A stretch of 64,000 nucleotides of DNA from Roseburia lenta (lineage in GTDB: Bacteria > Bacillota > Clostridia > Lachnospirales > Lachnospiraceae). Position numbers and translations under genes: made by a program. A model generated the notes under the pieces. The model was not told the origin of the DNA. It saw only the letters and a program-made list of their open reading frames with translations, and searched no databases. Location: contig NZ_JACOPG010000001.1 of NCBI RefSeq assembly GCF_014287435.1, positions 186,001-250,000 of the forward strand, in the 5' to 3' direction. Positions within the stretch are counted from its first letter, which is position 1. Each line of letters opens with the position of its first letter. Below are positions 53,392 to 61,981 of the stretch, in pieces.

Positions 53392-54576
53392 TTATTCTTC
53401 ACTTTCTGATGCTGCATCATCATCGTAGTCATCTTCTACATAATCATCTTCAGACTCGTCATACTCATCATCATAGTATTCATCGTCGTCATAATACTCA
53501 TCATCATACTCGTTTTCATAATCCAGGAAATCGCCTGCTTCTCTTGCCTGCGTCTCGCTCTTGATGTCGATCTTAAATCCTGTCAGACGGGCTGCAAGTC
53601 TTGCATTCTGTCCCTCCTTACCAATGGCAAGTGACAACTGATAATCCGGAACAACAACTTTTGCTGTCTTTTCATCTGCATCTGCGATAACAGAAATGAC
53701 CTTTGCCGGACTTAAGGCATGCTCAATGAGCATAGCCGGATTTTCATTCCATTCGATGATGTCGATCTTTTCTCCGCGGAGTTCATCTACGATCGCATTG
53801 ACACGGCTGCCGTTCATACCGACACATGCGCCAACCGGATCCACATTTTCATCCTCTGCCCATACAGCCATCTTTGTTCTGCTGCCTGCTTCACGCGCGA
53901 TCGCCTTGATCTCTACAACGCCGTCACGTACTTCTGCGACTTCCTCTTCAAACAGACGCTTTACCAGTTCCGGGTGGGTTCTGGAAACTAAGACCTTCGG
54001 TCCTCTTGTCGTATCCTTTACTTCTAAGATCAATACCTTGATACGCTCTGTCGGCTCAAAGTGCTCACCTCTGACCTGCTCATTCTCTGCCAAGAAAGCA
54101 TCGGTCTTACCAAGATTTACACTGATGTTCTTGCCGATGTAACGCTGTACGATACCGGTCACAACCGTTCTTTCCAACTGATAATACTCGTCAAATACCA
54201 TCTTTCTTTCTTCTTCACGGATCTTCTGTAAGATCGTGTTCTTTGCACTCTGTGCTGCGATACGTCCAAAGTTGGTTGACTTGATCTCAACATTGACCAC
54301 ATCGCCGATAGTGTAAGATCCGTCCATCGCCTGTGCGTCCTCCAAACTGATCTGCTCTACCGGATCTTCCACATCTTCTACAACCGTCTTGGCTGCTAAA
54401 ACATGATATTCACATGTTTCCGGATTGATGTTCACGGTAATGTTATCATTCTTTCCAAAATGATTTTTGCAGGCAACCTGAAGCGAATTCTCGATCGCTT
54501 CCAAAAGGACATCTTTGCTGATATTCTTTTCAGCCTCCAACACATTTAACGCTTCTAACAATTCATTGTTCTTCAT
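53392..54576 (-). CDS. nusA: Transcription termination/antitermination factor NusA with acidic tail
   Basis: 394 residues: N-terminal RNAP-binding domain (1-125), S1 (about 135-200), KH1/KH2 (about 205-345, with GACVGMNGSRVNAIVDELRGEKIDI and SLAIGKEGQNARLAARLTGFKIDI). The final 43 residues are almost only Asp, Glu and Tyr. Bacillus NusA ends after KH2, so the tail is an addition that could mimic the acidic repeat region of E. coli NusA. Confidence 0.97.
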   Translation of the reverse strand: MKNNELLEALNVLEAEKNISKDVLLEAIENSLQVACKNHFGKNDNITVNINPETCEYHVLAAKTVVEDVEDPVEQISLEDAQAMDGSYTIGDVVNVEIKSTNFGRIAAQSAKNTILQKIREEERKMVFDEYYQLERTVVTGIVQRYIGKNISVNLGKTDAFLAENEQVRGEHFEPTERIKVLILEVKDTTRGPKVLVSRTHPELVKRLFEEEVAEVRDGVVEIKAIAREAGSRTKMAVWAEDENVDPVGACVGMNGSRVNAIVDELRGEKIDIIEWNENPAMLIEHALSPAKVISVIADADEKTAKVVVPDYQLSLAIGKEGQNARLAARLTGFKIDIKSETQAREAGDFLDYENEYDDEYYDDDEYYDDEYDESEDDYVEDDYDDDAASESEE

Positions 54577-54613
54577 TTCTTGTTCATCCTCCTAAAATTC
54601 TTGTTATAGTACG

Positions 54614-55081
54614 CTAAAAATCAAATGCCAGACGGATCAATGCAATGTCTGACTTATTAAATGTAACTTCTTCATCGTCTTCGGATAAGACAGTGACACT
54701 ATCATCATCATAGGCATGCAGGATACCGTAGAATTCTTTGGAACCGTCGATTGCTTTATAAGTGCGGATCTCTACTTCCTGTCCCAGACTGCGTTCAAAA
54801 TCCCGCGCTTTCTTGAGCGGTCGTCCCAATCCCGGTGAACTCACCTCAAAGGTATAGGCCCCCTCTACATAATCCAGTTCATCCAGCAGGACATTCATCT
54901 CTCTGCTGACCGCAACGCAGTCATCAATGGTAATACCTCCCGGTTTGTCAATATATGCCCGAAGGAAATAATCCTGACCTTCCTTGACATATTCCACGTC
55001 CACCAATTCAAAGCCTTTTTCGTCCAGAATCGGAAGGATCAATTCTTCTGTCTTCTTTTCGTACTGCTCCCTTTGTGACAT
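54614..55081 (-). CDS. rimP: Ribosome maturation factor RimP
   Basis: 155 residues: LPILDEKGFELVDVEYVKEGQDYFLRAYIDKPGGITIDDC, YTFEVSSPGLGRPLKKARDFERSLG and a C-terminal SH3-like domain. Binds 30S before S12 addition. AGGTGG precedes the ATG. First protein gene of the rimP-nusA-ylxR-ylxQ-infB-rbfA-nrnA-truB-ribF operon. Confidence 0.96.
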   Translation of the reverse strand: MSQREQYEKKTEELILPILDEKGFELVDVEYVKEGQDYFLRAYIDKPGGITIDDCVAVSREMNVLLDELDYVEGAYTFEVSSPGLGRPLKKARDFERSLGQEVEIRTYKAIDGSKEFYGILHAYDDDSVTVLSEDDEEVTFNKSDIALIRLAFDF

Positions 55082-55100
55082 GTGTCCACCACCTTTCTTT

Positions 55101-55141
55101 TTTTAAAAAATTGAGAGTGGACAAAATGTCCACTCTCAATT
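55101..55141 (-). terminator. Strong terminator between tRNA-Glu and rimP
   Basis: Perfect 15 bp stem (55109-55123 with 55127-55141), 3-base loop, then a T-run on the minus strand. Confidence 0.88.
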
Positions 55142-55167
55142 CTAGCAACATATCTACTTGCGCTCAA
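55139..55167 (-). promoter_or_regulatory. Candidate promoter of the rimP-nusA-infB operon
   Basis: TTGAGC (55162-55167), 17 bp, TAGAAT (55139-55144), squeezed between the tRNA 3' end and the terminator. The predicted start is near 55132, inside the first arm, so its RNA cannot rebuild the full terminator stem. Confidence 0.6.
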
Positions 55168-55239
55168 CAGTTCGTAGGGGAATCGAACCCCTGATTCCGC
55201 CGTGAGAGGGCGGCGTCTTAACCGCTTGACCAACGAACC
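55168..55239 (-). tRNA. tRNA-Glu (CTC)
   Basis: 72 bases reading GGTTCGT...ACGAACTG on the minus strand. D-arm GTCAAGCGGTTAAGAC, anticodon stem CCGCC/GGCGG with loop CTCTCAC (anticodon CTC), T-arm CAGGGGTTCGATTCCCCT. The acceptor has a terminal G-U pair. CCA is not encoded. It has its own promoter and a strong terminator. Confidence 0.93.
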
Positions 55240-55274
55240 ATGATGTCTTGTTACCGCATCGCGACAACAAGACA

Positions 55275-55303
55275 ATGATATATCAAATACTCTTCCTCGT
55301 CAA
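55275..55303 (-). promoter_or_regulatory. Sigma-A type promoter of tRNA-Glu
   Basis: TTGACG (55298-55303), 17 bp spacer, TATCAT (55275-55280). The pre-tRNA leader contains a short TCTTGTT/AACAAGA hairpin. Confidence 0.78.
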
Positions 55304-55310
55304 GTACTTT

Positions 55311-55336
55311 TTTCAATTTTTTTGAAAAAATTGAAA
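55311..55336. repeat. AT-rich perfect inverted repeat upstream of the tRNA promoter
   Basis: 12 bp arms (55311-55322 and 55325-55336) separated by two bases, eight bases upstream of the -35 box. It could be an UP-type element or a weak galE transcript end; there is no T-run on the minus side. Confidence 0.4.
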
Positions 55337-55349
55337 TTCAAGAAAATTC

Positions 55350-56366
55350 TTAGTCTTCATAGCCGTTTGGATTGTTCTTCTGCCATCTCCAGGAGTCTGC
55401 ACACATTTCCTTGATACCATACTTTGCAGTCCATCCAAGTTCTTCCTTTGCCTTGGTCGCATCGGAATAACAGGTTGCGATATCGCCGGCTCTTCTCGGC
55501 TTGATCACATAAGGGATCTTGACGCCGGTCGCCTCCTCAAAGTTCTTTACAATATCCAGAACGCTATAGCCGACACCCGTACCCAGATTGTAGATACAAA
55601 GTCCGGCATTCTCCTCGATCTTCTTTAATGCCTTGACATGACCGATCGCAAGATCGACTACATGGATGTAGTCTCTGACACCGGTACCATCCGGTGTATC
55701 ATAGTCGTTACCAAAAACGCCAAGTTCTTTCAACTTACCAACTGCCACCTGTGTGATATATGGCATGAGGTTGTTCGGGATACCGTTTGGATTTTCACCC
55801 ATGGTTCCGCTTGGATGCGCACCGATCGGATTAAAATAACGAAGTAAGATCACATTCCACTCCGGATCTGCCTTTTGCATATCGGTAAGGATCTGCTCCA
55901 ACATAGACTTTGTCCATCCGTATGGGTTGGTACACTGTCCCTTTGGGCACTCCTCTGTGATCGGGATCTGTGCAGGATTGCCGTAAACTGTTGCAGATGA
56001 TGAAAAGATGATGTTCTTTACGCCATGCTGTCTCATCACATCCACCAGTGTTAATGTTCCTGCGATATTGTTGTTATAATATTCCCAAGGCTTCTCAACA
56101 GATTCACCTACCGCCTTTAAGCCGGCAAAATGAATACATGAGTCGATCTGCTCCTTGTCCATGATCTCATTTAAGATGTCACGATCCAAGATGTCTCCCT
56201 TGTAGAAAGTAACCTCTTTGCCTGTGATCGCCTTAACACGATCCAATGACTTTTCACTGGCATTGGATAAGTTATCCAAAACAACCACGTCATATCCTGC
56301 CTGCAAAAGTTCTACACAAGTATGACTTCCAATGTAGCCTGCACCACCGGTAACTAAAATTGCCAT
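55350..56366 (-). CDS. galE: UDP-glucose 4-epimerase
   Basis: Interconverts UDP-glucose and UDP-galactose. 338 residues, SDR fold: NAD motif [10 protein letters not shown] (about 6-15), SSSATVYG, the catalytic Tyr and Lys in [12 protein letters not shown], and [16 protein letters not shown] stand-alone gene with AGGAGGAA before the ATG. Confidence 0.97.
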   Translation of the reverse strand: MAILVTGGAGYIGSHTCVELLQAGYDVVVLDNLSNASEKSLDRVKAITGKEVTFYKGDILDRDILNEIMDKEQIDSCIHFAGLKAVGESVEKPWEYYNNNIAGTLTLVDVMRQHGVKNIIFSSSATVYGNPAQIPITEECPKGQCTNPYGWTKSMLEQILTDMQKADPEWNVILLRYFNPIGAHPSGTMGENPNGIPNNLMPYITQVAVGKLKELGVFGNDYDTPDGTGVRDYIHVVDLAIGHVKALKKIEENAGLCIYNLGTGVGYSVLDIVKNFEEATGVKIPYVIKPRRAGDIATCYSDATKAKEELGWTAKYGIKEMCADSWRWQKNNPNGYED

Positions 56367-56410
56367 CTGTCATTCCTCCTAATTAAAATATTCTTCACTC
56401 ACCAAAGGGC

Positions 56411-56416
56411 ATTATA
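56411..56416 (-). promoter_or_regulatory. Probable -10 box of galE
   Basis: TATAAT 45 bp upstream of galE; the -35 region is a T-tract without a good match. Confidence 0.45.
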
Positions 56417-56462
56417 GCATAAGTGCCTTTATAAAAAAACCTTTATTTGGTTAAAAAATTGA

Positions 56463-56494
56463 CAAAAAAGGACTCCGAATACGTTCGGAGTCCT
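56463..56494 (-). terminator. Intrinsic terminator of infC-rpmI-rplT
   Basis: Perfect 11 bp stem (56469-56479 with 56484-56494), TACG/CGTA tetraloop, then TTTTTTG. Confidence 0.92.
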
Positions 56495-56503
56495 GCATTA
56501 TCT

Positions 56504-56860
56504 TTAGGCAACCTTTGTCTTTGCCAATTCAACTAATTCAGCAAATGCTGCGGCGTCATTTACAGCCATCTCTGCTAACATCTTGCGGTTCATTTCAACA
56601 CCTGCAAGTTTCAGTCCATACATGAACTTGCTGTATGAAAGACCATGGATTCTTGCTGCTGCGTTGATACGAGCGATCCAGAGCTGACGCATCTGTCTCT
56701 TTCTCTGCTTTCTACCAGCATAAGAACTTGTAAGTGCTCTCATTACTGACTGCTTTGCTACACGATACTGCTTAGATCTAGCACCTCTGTAGCCCTTTGC
56801 CATCTTTAATACTCTATTATGCTTCTTCTTAGCGTTCATTCCGCCTTTAATTCTTGCCAT
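56504..56860 (-). CDS. rplT: 50S ribosomal protein L20
   Basis: 118 residues, standard, with [29 protein letters not shown] and [24 protein letters not shown]. Early assembly protein and, in Bacillus, repressor of its own operon through the infC leader. Confidence 0.98.
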   Translation of the reverse strand: MARIKGGMNAKKKHNRVLKMAKGYRGARSKQYRVAKQSVMRALTSSYAGRKQRKRQMRQLWIARINAAARIHGLSYSKFMYGLKLAGVEMNRKMLAEMAVNDAAAFAELVELAKTKVA

Positions 56861-56885
56861 TTTGATATCCTCCTTAACCTATTTA

Positions 56886-57083
56886 TTAGCAGTAAGGTAA
56901 AACCTTCTTCATATTCTTAACATTTGTAGCATCTGTCATTGCTGCTTTTCTAAGATTTCTCTTTCTCTTAGTTGTCTTCTTGGTTAAGATATGGCTCTTG
57001 TAAGCTTTATTTCTCTTTAACTTTCCTGTTCCTGTTGTAGAAAAACGCTTTGCAGCTGCTCTTTTTGTCTTAATTTTTGGCAT
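56886..57083 (-). CDS. rpmI: 50S ribosomal protein L35
   Basis: 65 residues, very basic: [20 protein letters not shown] and [18 protein letters not shown]. Between infC and rplT in the conserved order. Confidence 0.97.
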   Translation of the reverse strand: MPKIKTKRAAAKRFSTTGTGKLKRNKAYKSHILTKKTTKRKRNLRKAAMTDATNVKNMKKVLPYC

Positions 57084-57101
57084 GTTATTTTCCTCCTTAA
57101 A

Positions 57102-57608
57102 TTATCTCTTTTCTGCCAACACCATGCTGATGCTTCTGCCTTCTTGCTTTGGTGCTTTCTCCACTACTGCCATATCTTCGACTTCCTTTGCAAAGTCATC
57201 TAAGATATGTTTACTCTGTGCGATATGCGCCATCTCACGACCACGGAAACGAAGTGTGATCTTTACCTTATTGCCCTTGGAAAGGAACTTCTTGGCTGCA
57301 TTGACCTTTGTGTTCAGATCGTTGGTATCAATATTCGGTGACAGGCGGATCTCTTTGACTTCAACTGTCTTCTGCTTCTTCTTCGCTTCTTTTTCCTTGC
57401 GTGCAAGTTCGTAACGATACTTACCGTAATCAATGATCTTGCATACCGGTGGCTTAGCATTCGGGGCAATCTTGACAAGATCAAGTTCTGCTTCCTCTGC
57501 CAATTTCATTGCTTCTCTTGCTGACATAATGCCAAGCTGTTCTCCGTTTGAACCAATCAGACGAATTTCTCTGTCTCTGATCTGCTCGTTAATCATTAAA
57601 TCGCTAAT
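57102..57608 (-). CDS. infC: Translation initiation factor IF-3, with ATT start codon
   Basis: Prevents premature subunit joining and checks start codon choice. The first ATG (57596, MINEQIRDREIRLIG) is 21 bases from the only ribosome site. TGGAGG (57618-57623) is instead nine bases before an ATT at 57608 (ATT-AGC-GAT-TTA-ATG), giving a 168-residue protein. A non-AUG start is the hallmark of IF-3 autoregulation. N-domain, helical linker (ELARKEKEAKKKQK) and C-domain (KVKITLRFRGREMAH) are intact. Confidence 0.95.
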   Translation of the reverse strand: MSDLMINEQIRDREIRLIGSNGEQLGIMSAREAMKLAEEAELDLVKIAPNAKPPVCKIIDYGKYRYELARKEKEAKKKQKTVEVKEIRLSPNIDTNDLNTKVNAAKKFLSKGNKVKITLRFRGREMAHIAQSKHILDDFAKEVEDMAVVEKAPKQEGRSISMVLAEKR

Positions 57609-57632
57609 GGTCTTATACCTCCAGATTAAAAT

Positions 57633-57734
57633 AAAAAAAGTGGATAGACAGACTATCCACAATCAAACTCACAACACTTCAAAAAGTCGGAATATAAACG
57701 CTGAGTCACCTCTGTGCTCAGGTGAGAGTGGATA
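57633..57734 (-). promoter_or_regulatory. infC leader attenuator (L20-leader type)
   Basis: Terminator: 8 bp stem (57640-57647 with 57653-57660) plus TTTTTTT, located before the infC ribosome site. Upstream in the leader, TATCCAC (minus strand, 57728-57734) can pair with GTGGATA of the terminator's first arm, forming an exclusive antiterminator. In Bacillus, L20 controls this operon by leader attenuation. Confidence 0.75.
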
Positions 57735-57760
57735 CTCTACTTTGTTTTCACAACATTGGT

Positions 57761-57789
57761 ACTTTATCACAGATTCTATGGGGCGTCAA
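57761..57789 (-). promoter_or_regulatory. Sigma-A type promoter of infC-rpmI-rplT
   Basis: TTGACG (57784-57789), 17 bp, TAAAGT (57761-57766). Leader of about 145 bases. Confidence 0.75.
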
Positions 57790-57828
57790 TACTTTTTTCG
57801 GATTTTTCTGCTAAATTCGCACAAAAGG

Positions 57829-57853
57829 AAAACGACAGAAATCCTGCCGTCTT
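57829..57853 (-). terminator. Terminator of the small broken gene
   Basis: 10 bp stem (57829-57838 with 57844-57853, two G-U pairs), five-base loop, then T-rich sequence, 12 bp after the stop at 57865. Confidence 0.65.
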
Positions 57854-57864
57854 CCCCCTTGTCC

Positions 57865-58063
57865 TTAGACCTTGCCTGTCTCTTGTTTTAATTCATCACA
57901 GGCGACTCTGAATATGTTTCCGAATTCACCAGAAGACTCCCTTCTTCTAGTATGCCATATCAGTCGTCCTTGTCCGGAATCTTCGGAACCGGAATACTCG
58001 ACTACCGCCGATACCTTAAAATACTCATCTAAACCGATTGCTTTGATCCCCTCCTCGGTGCAT
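57865..58063 (-). pseudogene. Small gene interrupted by a one-base frameshift, function unknown
   Basis: From the ATG at 58063 the frame closes after 12 codons. Removing one base from the G4 run at 58048-58051 (minus strand) joins the start to 60 further codons: IKAIGLDEYFKVSAVVEYSG, then an Arg-rich segment, and FRVACDELKQETGKV before a TAA. The unit has a promoter, an AGGA ribosome site 11 bases before the ATG, and a terminator. A real mutation, a sequencing error and a phase-variable tract are all possible. No family recognised. Confidence 0.45.
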
Positions 58064-58105
58064 ATTTTAAGTGGTTCCTAAGTATCCTCTTCAATACTTG
58101 TATAT

Positions 58106-58134
58106 ACCATACCATGCTTTTGTACCTTGTGCAA
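58106..58134 (-). promoter_or_regulatory. Candidate promoter of the small broken gene
   Basis: TTGCAC (58129-58134), 17 bp, TATGGT (58106-58111), between the ppk1 stop and the ATG at 58063. Confidence 0.5.
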
Positions 58135-58199
58135 GGCAAAAGCACTATATATTGTGTTTTTCGGACAATTTTGTACAATTTAAATCTAACAATAAAATC

Positions 58200-60368
58200 T
58201 TAGGCTTCATGTTCTTCTTCATCAAAGGCCCAGATCGGTATAAAGCGTCTGCCTTTCCAAACTGTGGTCTCCTCCTTCGCTCCTTCCATTGCCTCACGAC
58301 AGAATGTCATCTGGGCGCCGATCGCCTGTTTGCCGCGTCGGCTCATCTTTGCATAAGTGCCATCCGAAAGCATGGCATATGCCTTTAAATTATCGCGCAG
58401 GAGAACATCTAAGATATGCTTGATCCGATCCTTGATCACATCATCTTCCACCGGGAATACGATCTCCACACGCCGATCCAGATTTCTAGGCATCCAGTCC
58501 GCACTTCCCATATATATATCTTCCTGTCCATTATTATAGAAATAAAAGATACGGCTATGTTCCAAAAAAGTCCCCACGATCGAGGTCACATGGATATGTT
58601 CGCTTACGCCCGGTATCCCGGTACGAAGGCAGCAGATTCCGCGGATCACCAGGTAGATCTCTACACCGACAGAGGATGCCTCGTATAATTTTTCAATGAT
58701 CTGCCGGTCGCACAAGGAATTCATCTTGGCAACGATATATGCCTCTTTTCCTTCCTTGGCATGAGCGATCTCCCGATCGATCAGGGCGATAAAGCGGTCA
58801 CGCAGCCAGATCGGTGCCACGACCAGTTTATTCCATCTTGCCGGCTCCGAATAACCGGATAACATGTTAAAGACAGCCGTTGCGTCTTCTCCATAATTTT
58901 CATTGCAGGTAAAGATACCGCAATCTGTGTAAAGTTTGGCGGTCGAGTCATTGTAATTGCCGGTACCAAGATGCACATAACGTGTGATGGCATCCTCTTC
59001 CCTGCGGACGACCAGTGCGATCTTACAATGGGTCTTTAAGCCCACCAGTCCATAGATAACATGACAGCCCGCCTTCTCTAACTTTTGTGCCCAGACAATA
59101 TTGTTTTCCTCGTCAAAACGTGCCTTTAATTCTACCAAGACCGTGACCTGCTTTCCGTTTTCCGCCGCCTTGGCAAGCGCTGCGATGATCGGTGAATTGC
59201 CACTGACACGATACAGGGTCTGTTTGATGGCAAGTACATCCGGGTCAACTGCTGCCTGCTTGATAAAATCAACGACCGGATCAAAGGTCTCATAGGGATG
59301 GGTCAGGAAAATATCTCCTTTTTTGATCTCATCAAAAATGCTCTCTCCAGGAAGGATTCTTGGATTTTTCTGCGGTACAAAAAGTTTCTCCCGCAGATCA
59401 TCACAGCCGGACAGCCCATACATCTTCATCAAGAAGGTAAGATCCAAAGGTCCTGCGATCTCATAGACATCCTTACCGCTAACAGCCAGTTGTTCTTTTA
59501 AGACCTGCAAAAGGCGTTTATCCGCCTTATGTTCGATCTCCAGACGGATCACCTCACCCCACTGCCTTTTGACAAGCTGCTTCTGGATCTCTTTTAAAAG
59601 ATCGCTCGCCTCATCCTCATCAAAGGACAGATCGGCATTTCGCATGATACGATAAGGATAGGCACACACAAGGTCATAGTTCAAAAAGAGTTGTGCCATA
59701 TTCTTTTCTATGATCTGTTCCAAGAGTGTAAAAGTATAACGGTCGTCCTCGCCCGGGATCGGCACCAGTCGTGGCAGAACAGACGGCACCTGCACGGTAG
59801 CAAATTCCAGTTCCTGCTTACTTCCCTGCTGTAATTTTGAATTTGGATGCTTGGACTTGATGAGTGCCGCAATATTTAAGGACTTGTTGCGCACCAGAGG
59901 AAAAGGTCGGGAAGCATCTACCGCCATAGGGGTCAGCACCGGATAGACATGCTCCATAAAGTATTTATCTACATAGGTTGCCTGCTTTTCGTTGAGTTCC
60001 TCATAAGCGCCTATGATCCGAATGCCCTCCTTGCGCAGAATCGGCATTAGGGAACGATTGTAGGTGTTGTACTGCTTTTCAACAAGCGCATGGACTTCCT
60101 TTCCTATTGCACACAACTGTTCCGTTGGATCCATGCCGGCAATATCTTTTTTGGTATAGCCTGCATGCTCCATGTCCTTTAAGGAAGCAACACGTACCAT
60201 AAAGAACTCATCCAGATTGGAAGATGTGATGCTGACAAATTTCAGGCGATCCAGAATCGGTATCTCCTTATCCTTTGCCTCGTTTAGTACACGGTGCTCA
60301 AATTTGATCCAACTCAATTCTCGGTTATCATAATATTTTGGATTTTTGAATTCTTCTGCCTTGCTCAT
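58200..60368 (-). CDS. ppk1: Polyphosphate kinase 1
   Basis: Reversible synthesis of polyphosphate from ATP. 722 residues, four-domain PPK1: YDNRELSWIKFEHRVLNEAKD at the N-terminus, VLVELKARFDEENNIVWAQKLE, GLKTHCKIALVVRRE with the autophosphorylated His, and YMGSADWMPRNLDRRVEIVFPV. GAGGGGGA precedes the ATG. 14 bp after the ppx-like gene, so synthesis and degradation functions are co-expressed. Confidence 0.97.
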   Translation of the reverse strand: MSKAEEFKNPKYYDNRELSWIKFEHRVLNEAKDKEIPILDRLKFVSITSSNLDEFFMVRVASLKDMEHAGYTKKDIAGMDPTEQLCAIGKEVHALVEKQYNTYNRSLMPILRKEGIRIIGAYEELNEKQATYVDKYFMEHVYPVLTPMAVDASRPFPLVRNKSLNIAALIKSKHPNSKLQQGSKQELEFATVQVPSVLPRLVPIPGEDDRYTFTLLEQIIEKNMAQLFLNYDLVCAYPYRIMRNADLSFDEDEASDLLKEIQKQLVKRQWGEVIRLEIEHKADKRLLQVLKEQLAVSGKDVYEIAGPLDLTFLMKMYGLSGCDDLREKLFVPQKNPRILPGESIFDEIKKGDIFLTHPYETFDPVVDFIKQAAVDPDVLAIKQTLYRVSGNSPIIAALAKAAENGKQVTVLVELKARFDEENNIVWAQKLEKAGCHVIYGLVGLKTHCKIALVVRREEDAITRYVHLGTGNYNDSTAKLYTDCGIFTCNENYGEDATAVFNMLSGYSEPARWNKLVVAPIWLRDRFIALIDREIAHAKEGKEAYIVAKMNSLCDRQIIEKLYEASSVGVEIYLVIRGICCLRTGIPGVSEHIHVTSIVGTFLEHSRIFYFYNNGQEDIYMGSADWMPRNLDRRVEIVFPVEDDVIKDRIKHILDVLLRDNLKAYAMLSDGTYAKMSRRGKQAIGAQMTFCREAMEGAKEETTVWKGRRFIPIWAFDEEEHEA

Positions 60369-60382
60369 TTTTTGATCCCCCT

Positions 60383-61912
60383 CTATTCAAACACGCGCAA
60401 TTCCCGCAAGATCGGACGGATGGAAAATACACTTTCAAAGAAGTCTGCCTTTTCTTCAAACATGCCTTTTTCCAATGCGATGGAATCCGTCGCCTCAATG
60501 GTGATGTGCAAACGATTGCCCCGCACCGCCATCTTGATGTTCTTGAACTTCTGCCTGTGGCTGCGGTCGAGCGCATTAGCCACTTTTAAGATAGCAAGCA
60601 GTTTGACGATCGTCATATACTCATCCACGCTAAAACGATCCGCCATGCTGTCATAAGATTCCAGACTTTTACGGTTCAAAGATACGACCGTAGCAACCAT
60701 CTCACGTTCCTTGTGGGATAGACCCAGGATCTCCGATGACATGATAATGATATAGGAACAATCGGACGCATCCGAGATACTGATGTATTTTCCACAGTCA
60801 TGCAAGATCGCGACCAGACGCATCAATAATCTTTGCCTTTTATCCAGCCCGTGAAACTTCTTTGTCGCATCAAAGATCTGGGTCGAGATCTTATCCAGTG
60901 CCTTTAAGTGCGGCTGGTAACTGCCGTAGCGCTTGGCGATCGACCATGCCGCAGAGATGATATCCTGGTCAAAGTCATGTTCTACCTGCAGATAATGTTT
61001 TGGTGCAAAATAGTGATATGCCATACCGTCATTGACAGATACGCCCGGCACATAGACATATTTTGCCGGCAGTTTTTCTGCAATGGCATGATGCAGCATC
61101 AAAAAGGGTTCGATCAGTTCCTCATGATCGTTTAAGACATCAAATTCCCGGATGATGCTCTGCAAGGTCTTATCCCGCATATTCTCCAGAAGTTCCATGT
61201 AATGCTCCATCCTGATCGGTTCCCTGGTCGCATCATCTACGGCGCGTTCCATCAAAGTCGATACATGGTCGCCTAAGATGATCAAATATTTTAACTTGAC
61301 ATCCTGCATATGCATGGTGACAAAGGCATCCAGTTCCTTATACATCATCTGAGCGATCTGCTCTTTATGGTTGGTCATATAGGATAAACGTTTCATATTC
61401 TCGCTCATGATGACCGTTCCCAAACCGATATGCTGTGTCGTTCTGACCTTTCCATGATAAAAGAGGGTGATCTGTAAACTGGCACCGCCGATATCCACGA
61501 TTGCTGCACTCTCCGATACCATGGCATCAAAATTATCCTGGGATGCCACCGCGCGATAACTCATAAACCTATGCTCGGAATTGCTGAGCGCCAGCACCTT
61601 CATACCGGTGCGCAGTTTGATCTGTTCCATGGCAAAGAGGCGGTTGCCTGCCGCCGTAAAGGTAGAGCCGGCATAGATCTGATAGTCCTCCGTCAGCCGA
61701 TACAGGGCAAGGGTGCGTTTCATATCTTCCAGCACATTGCAGATCCTATCTACAGTCTCCTTTTTCAACTGACCGCTGGCATAGATATCCTGTGCCGTAT
61801 CGATCGGCGTACGCAGGCAATCCAGTTCCTTCAAGCGTTTCTTTTGTGTGATCTGAAATACTTTTAGAATAATCTCATAAGATCCAATATAGATCGATGC
61901 ATATAACTTCAT
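60383..61912 (-). CDS. Ppx/GppA-like phosphatase with C-terminal HD domain
   Basis: 509 residues. N-terminal ASKHA-type Ppx/GppA domain (about 1-300), C-terminal HD domain (LVAILHDCGKYISISDASDCS, about 385-405). The usual phosphate motif DIGSNS is YIGSYE here, the catalytic EEEA segment reads NSEHRF, and DIGGGS is DIGGAS, so exopolyphosphatase activity is uncertain despite the ppk1 neighbour. AAGGGGG precedes the ATG. Confidence 0.85.
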   Translation of the reverse strand: MKLYASIYIGSYEIILKVFQITQKKRLKELDCLRTPIDTAQDIYASGQLKKETVDRICNVLEDMKRTLALYRLTEDYQIYAGSTFTAAGNRLFAMEQIKLRTGMKVLALSNSEHRFMSYRAVASQDNFDAMVSESAAIVDIGGASLQITLFYHGKVRTTQHIGLGTVIMSENMKRLSYMTNHKEQIAQMMYKELDAFVTMHMQDVKLKYLIILGDHVSTLMERAVDDATREPIRMEHYMELLENMRDKTLQSIIREFDVLNDHEELIEPFLMLHHAIAEKLPAKYVYVPGVSVNDGMAYHYFAPKHYLQVEHDFDQDIISAAWSIAKRYGSYQPHLKALDKISTQIFDATKKFHGLDKRQRLLMRLVAILHDCGKYISISDASDCSYIIIMSSEILGLSHKEREMVATVVSLNRKSLESYDSMADRFSVDEYMTIVKLLAILKVANALDRSHRQKFKNIKMAVRGNRLHITIEATDSIALEKGMFEEKADFFESVFSIRPILRELRVFE

Positions 61913-61981
61913 AATATCCCCCTTTACATAATCTCCACCTTAACATATCCATGTAAAATCCCCATAAAATTTTTGAAAAAT

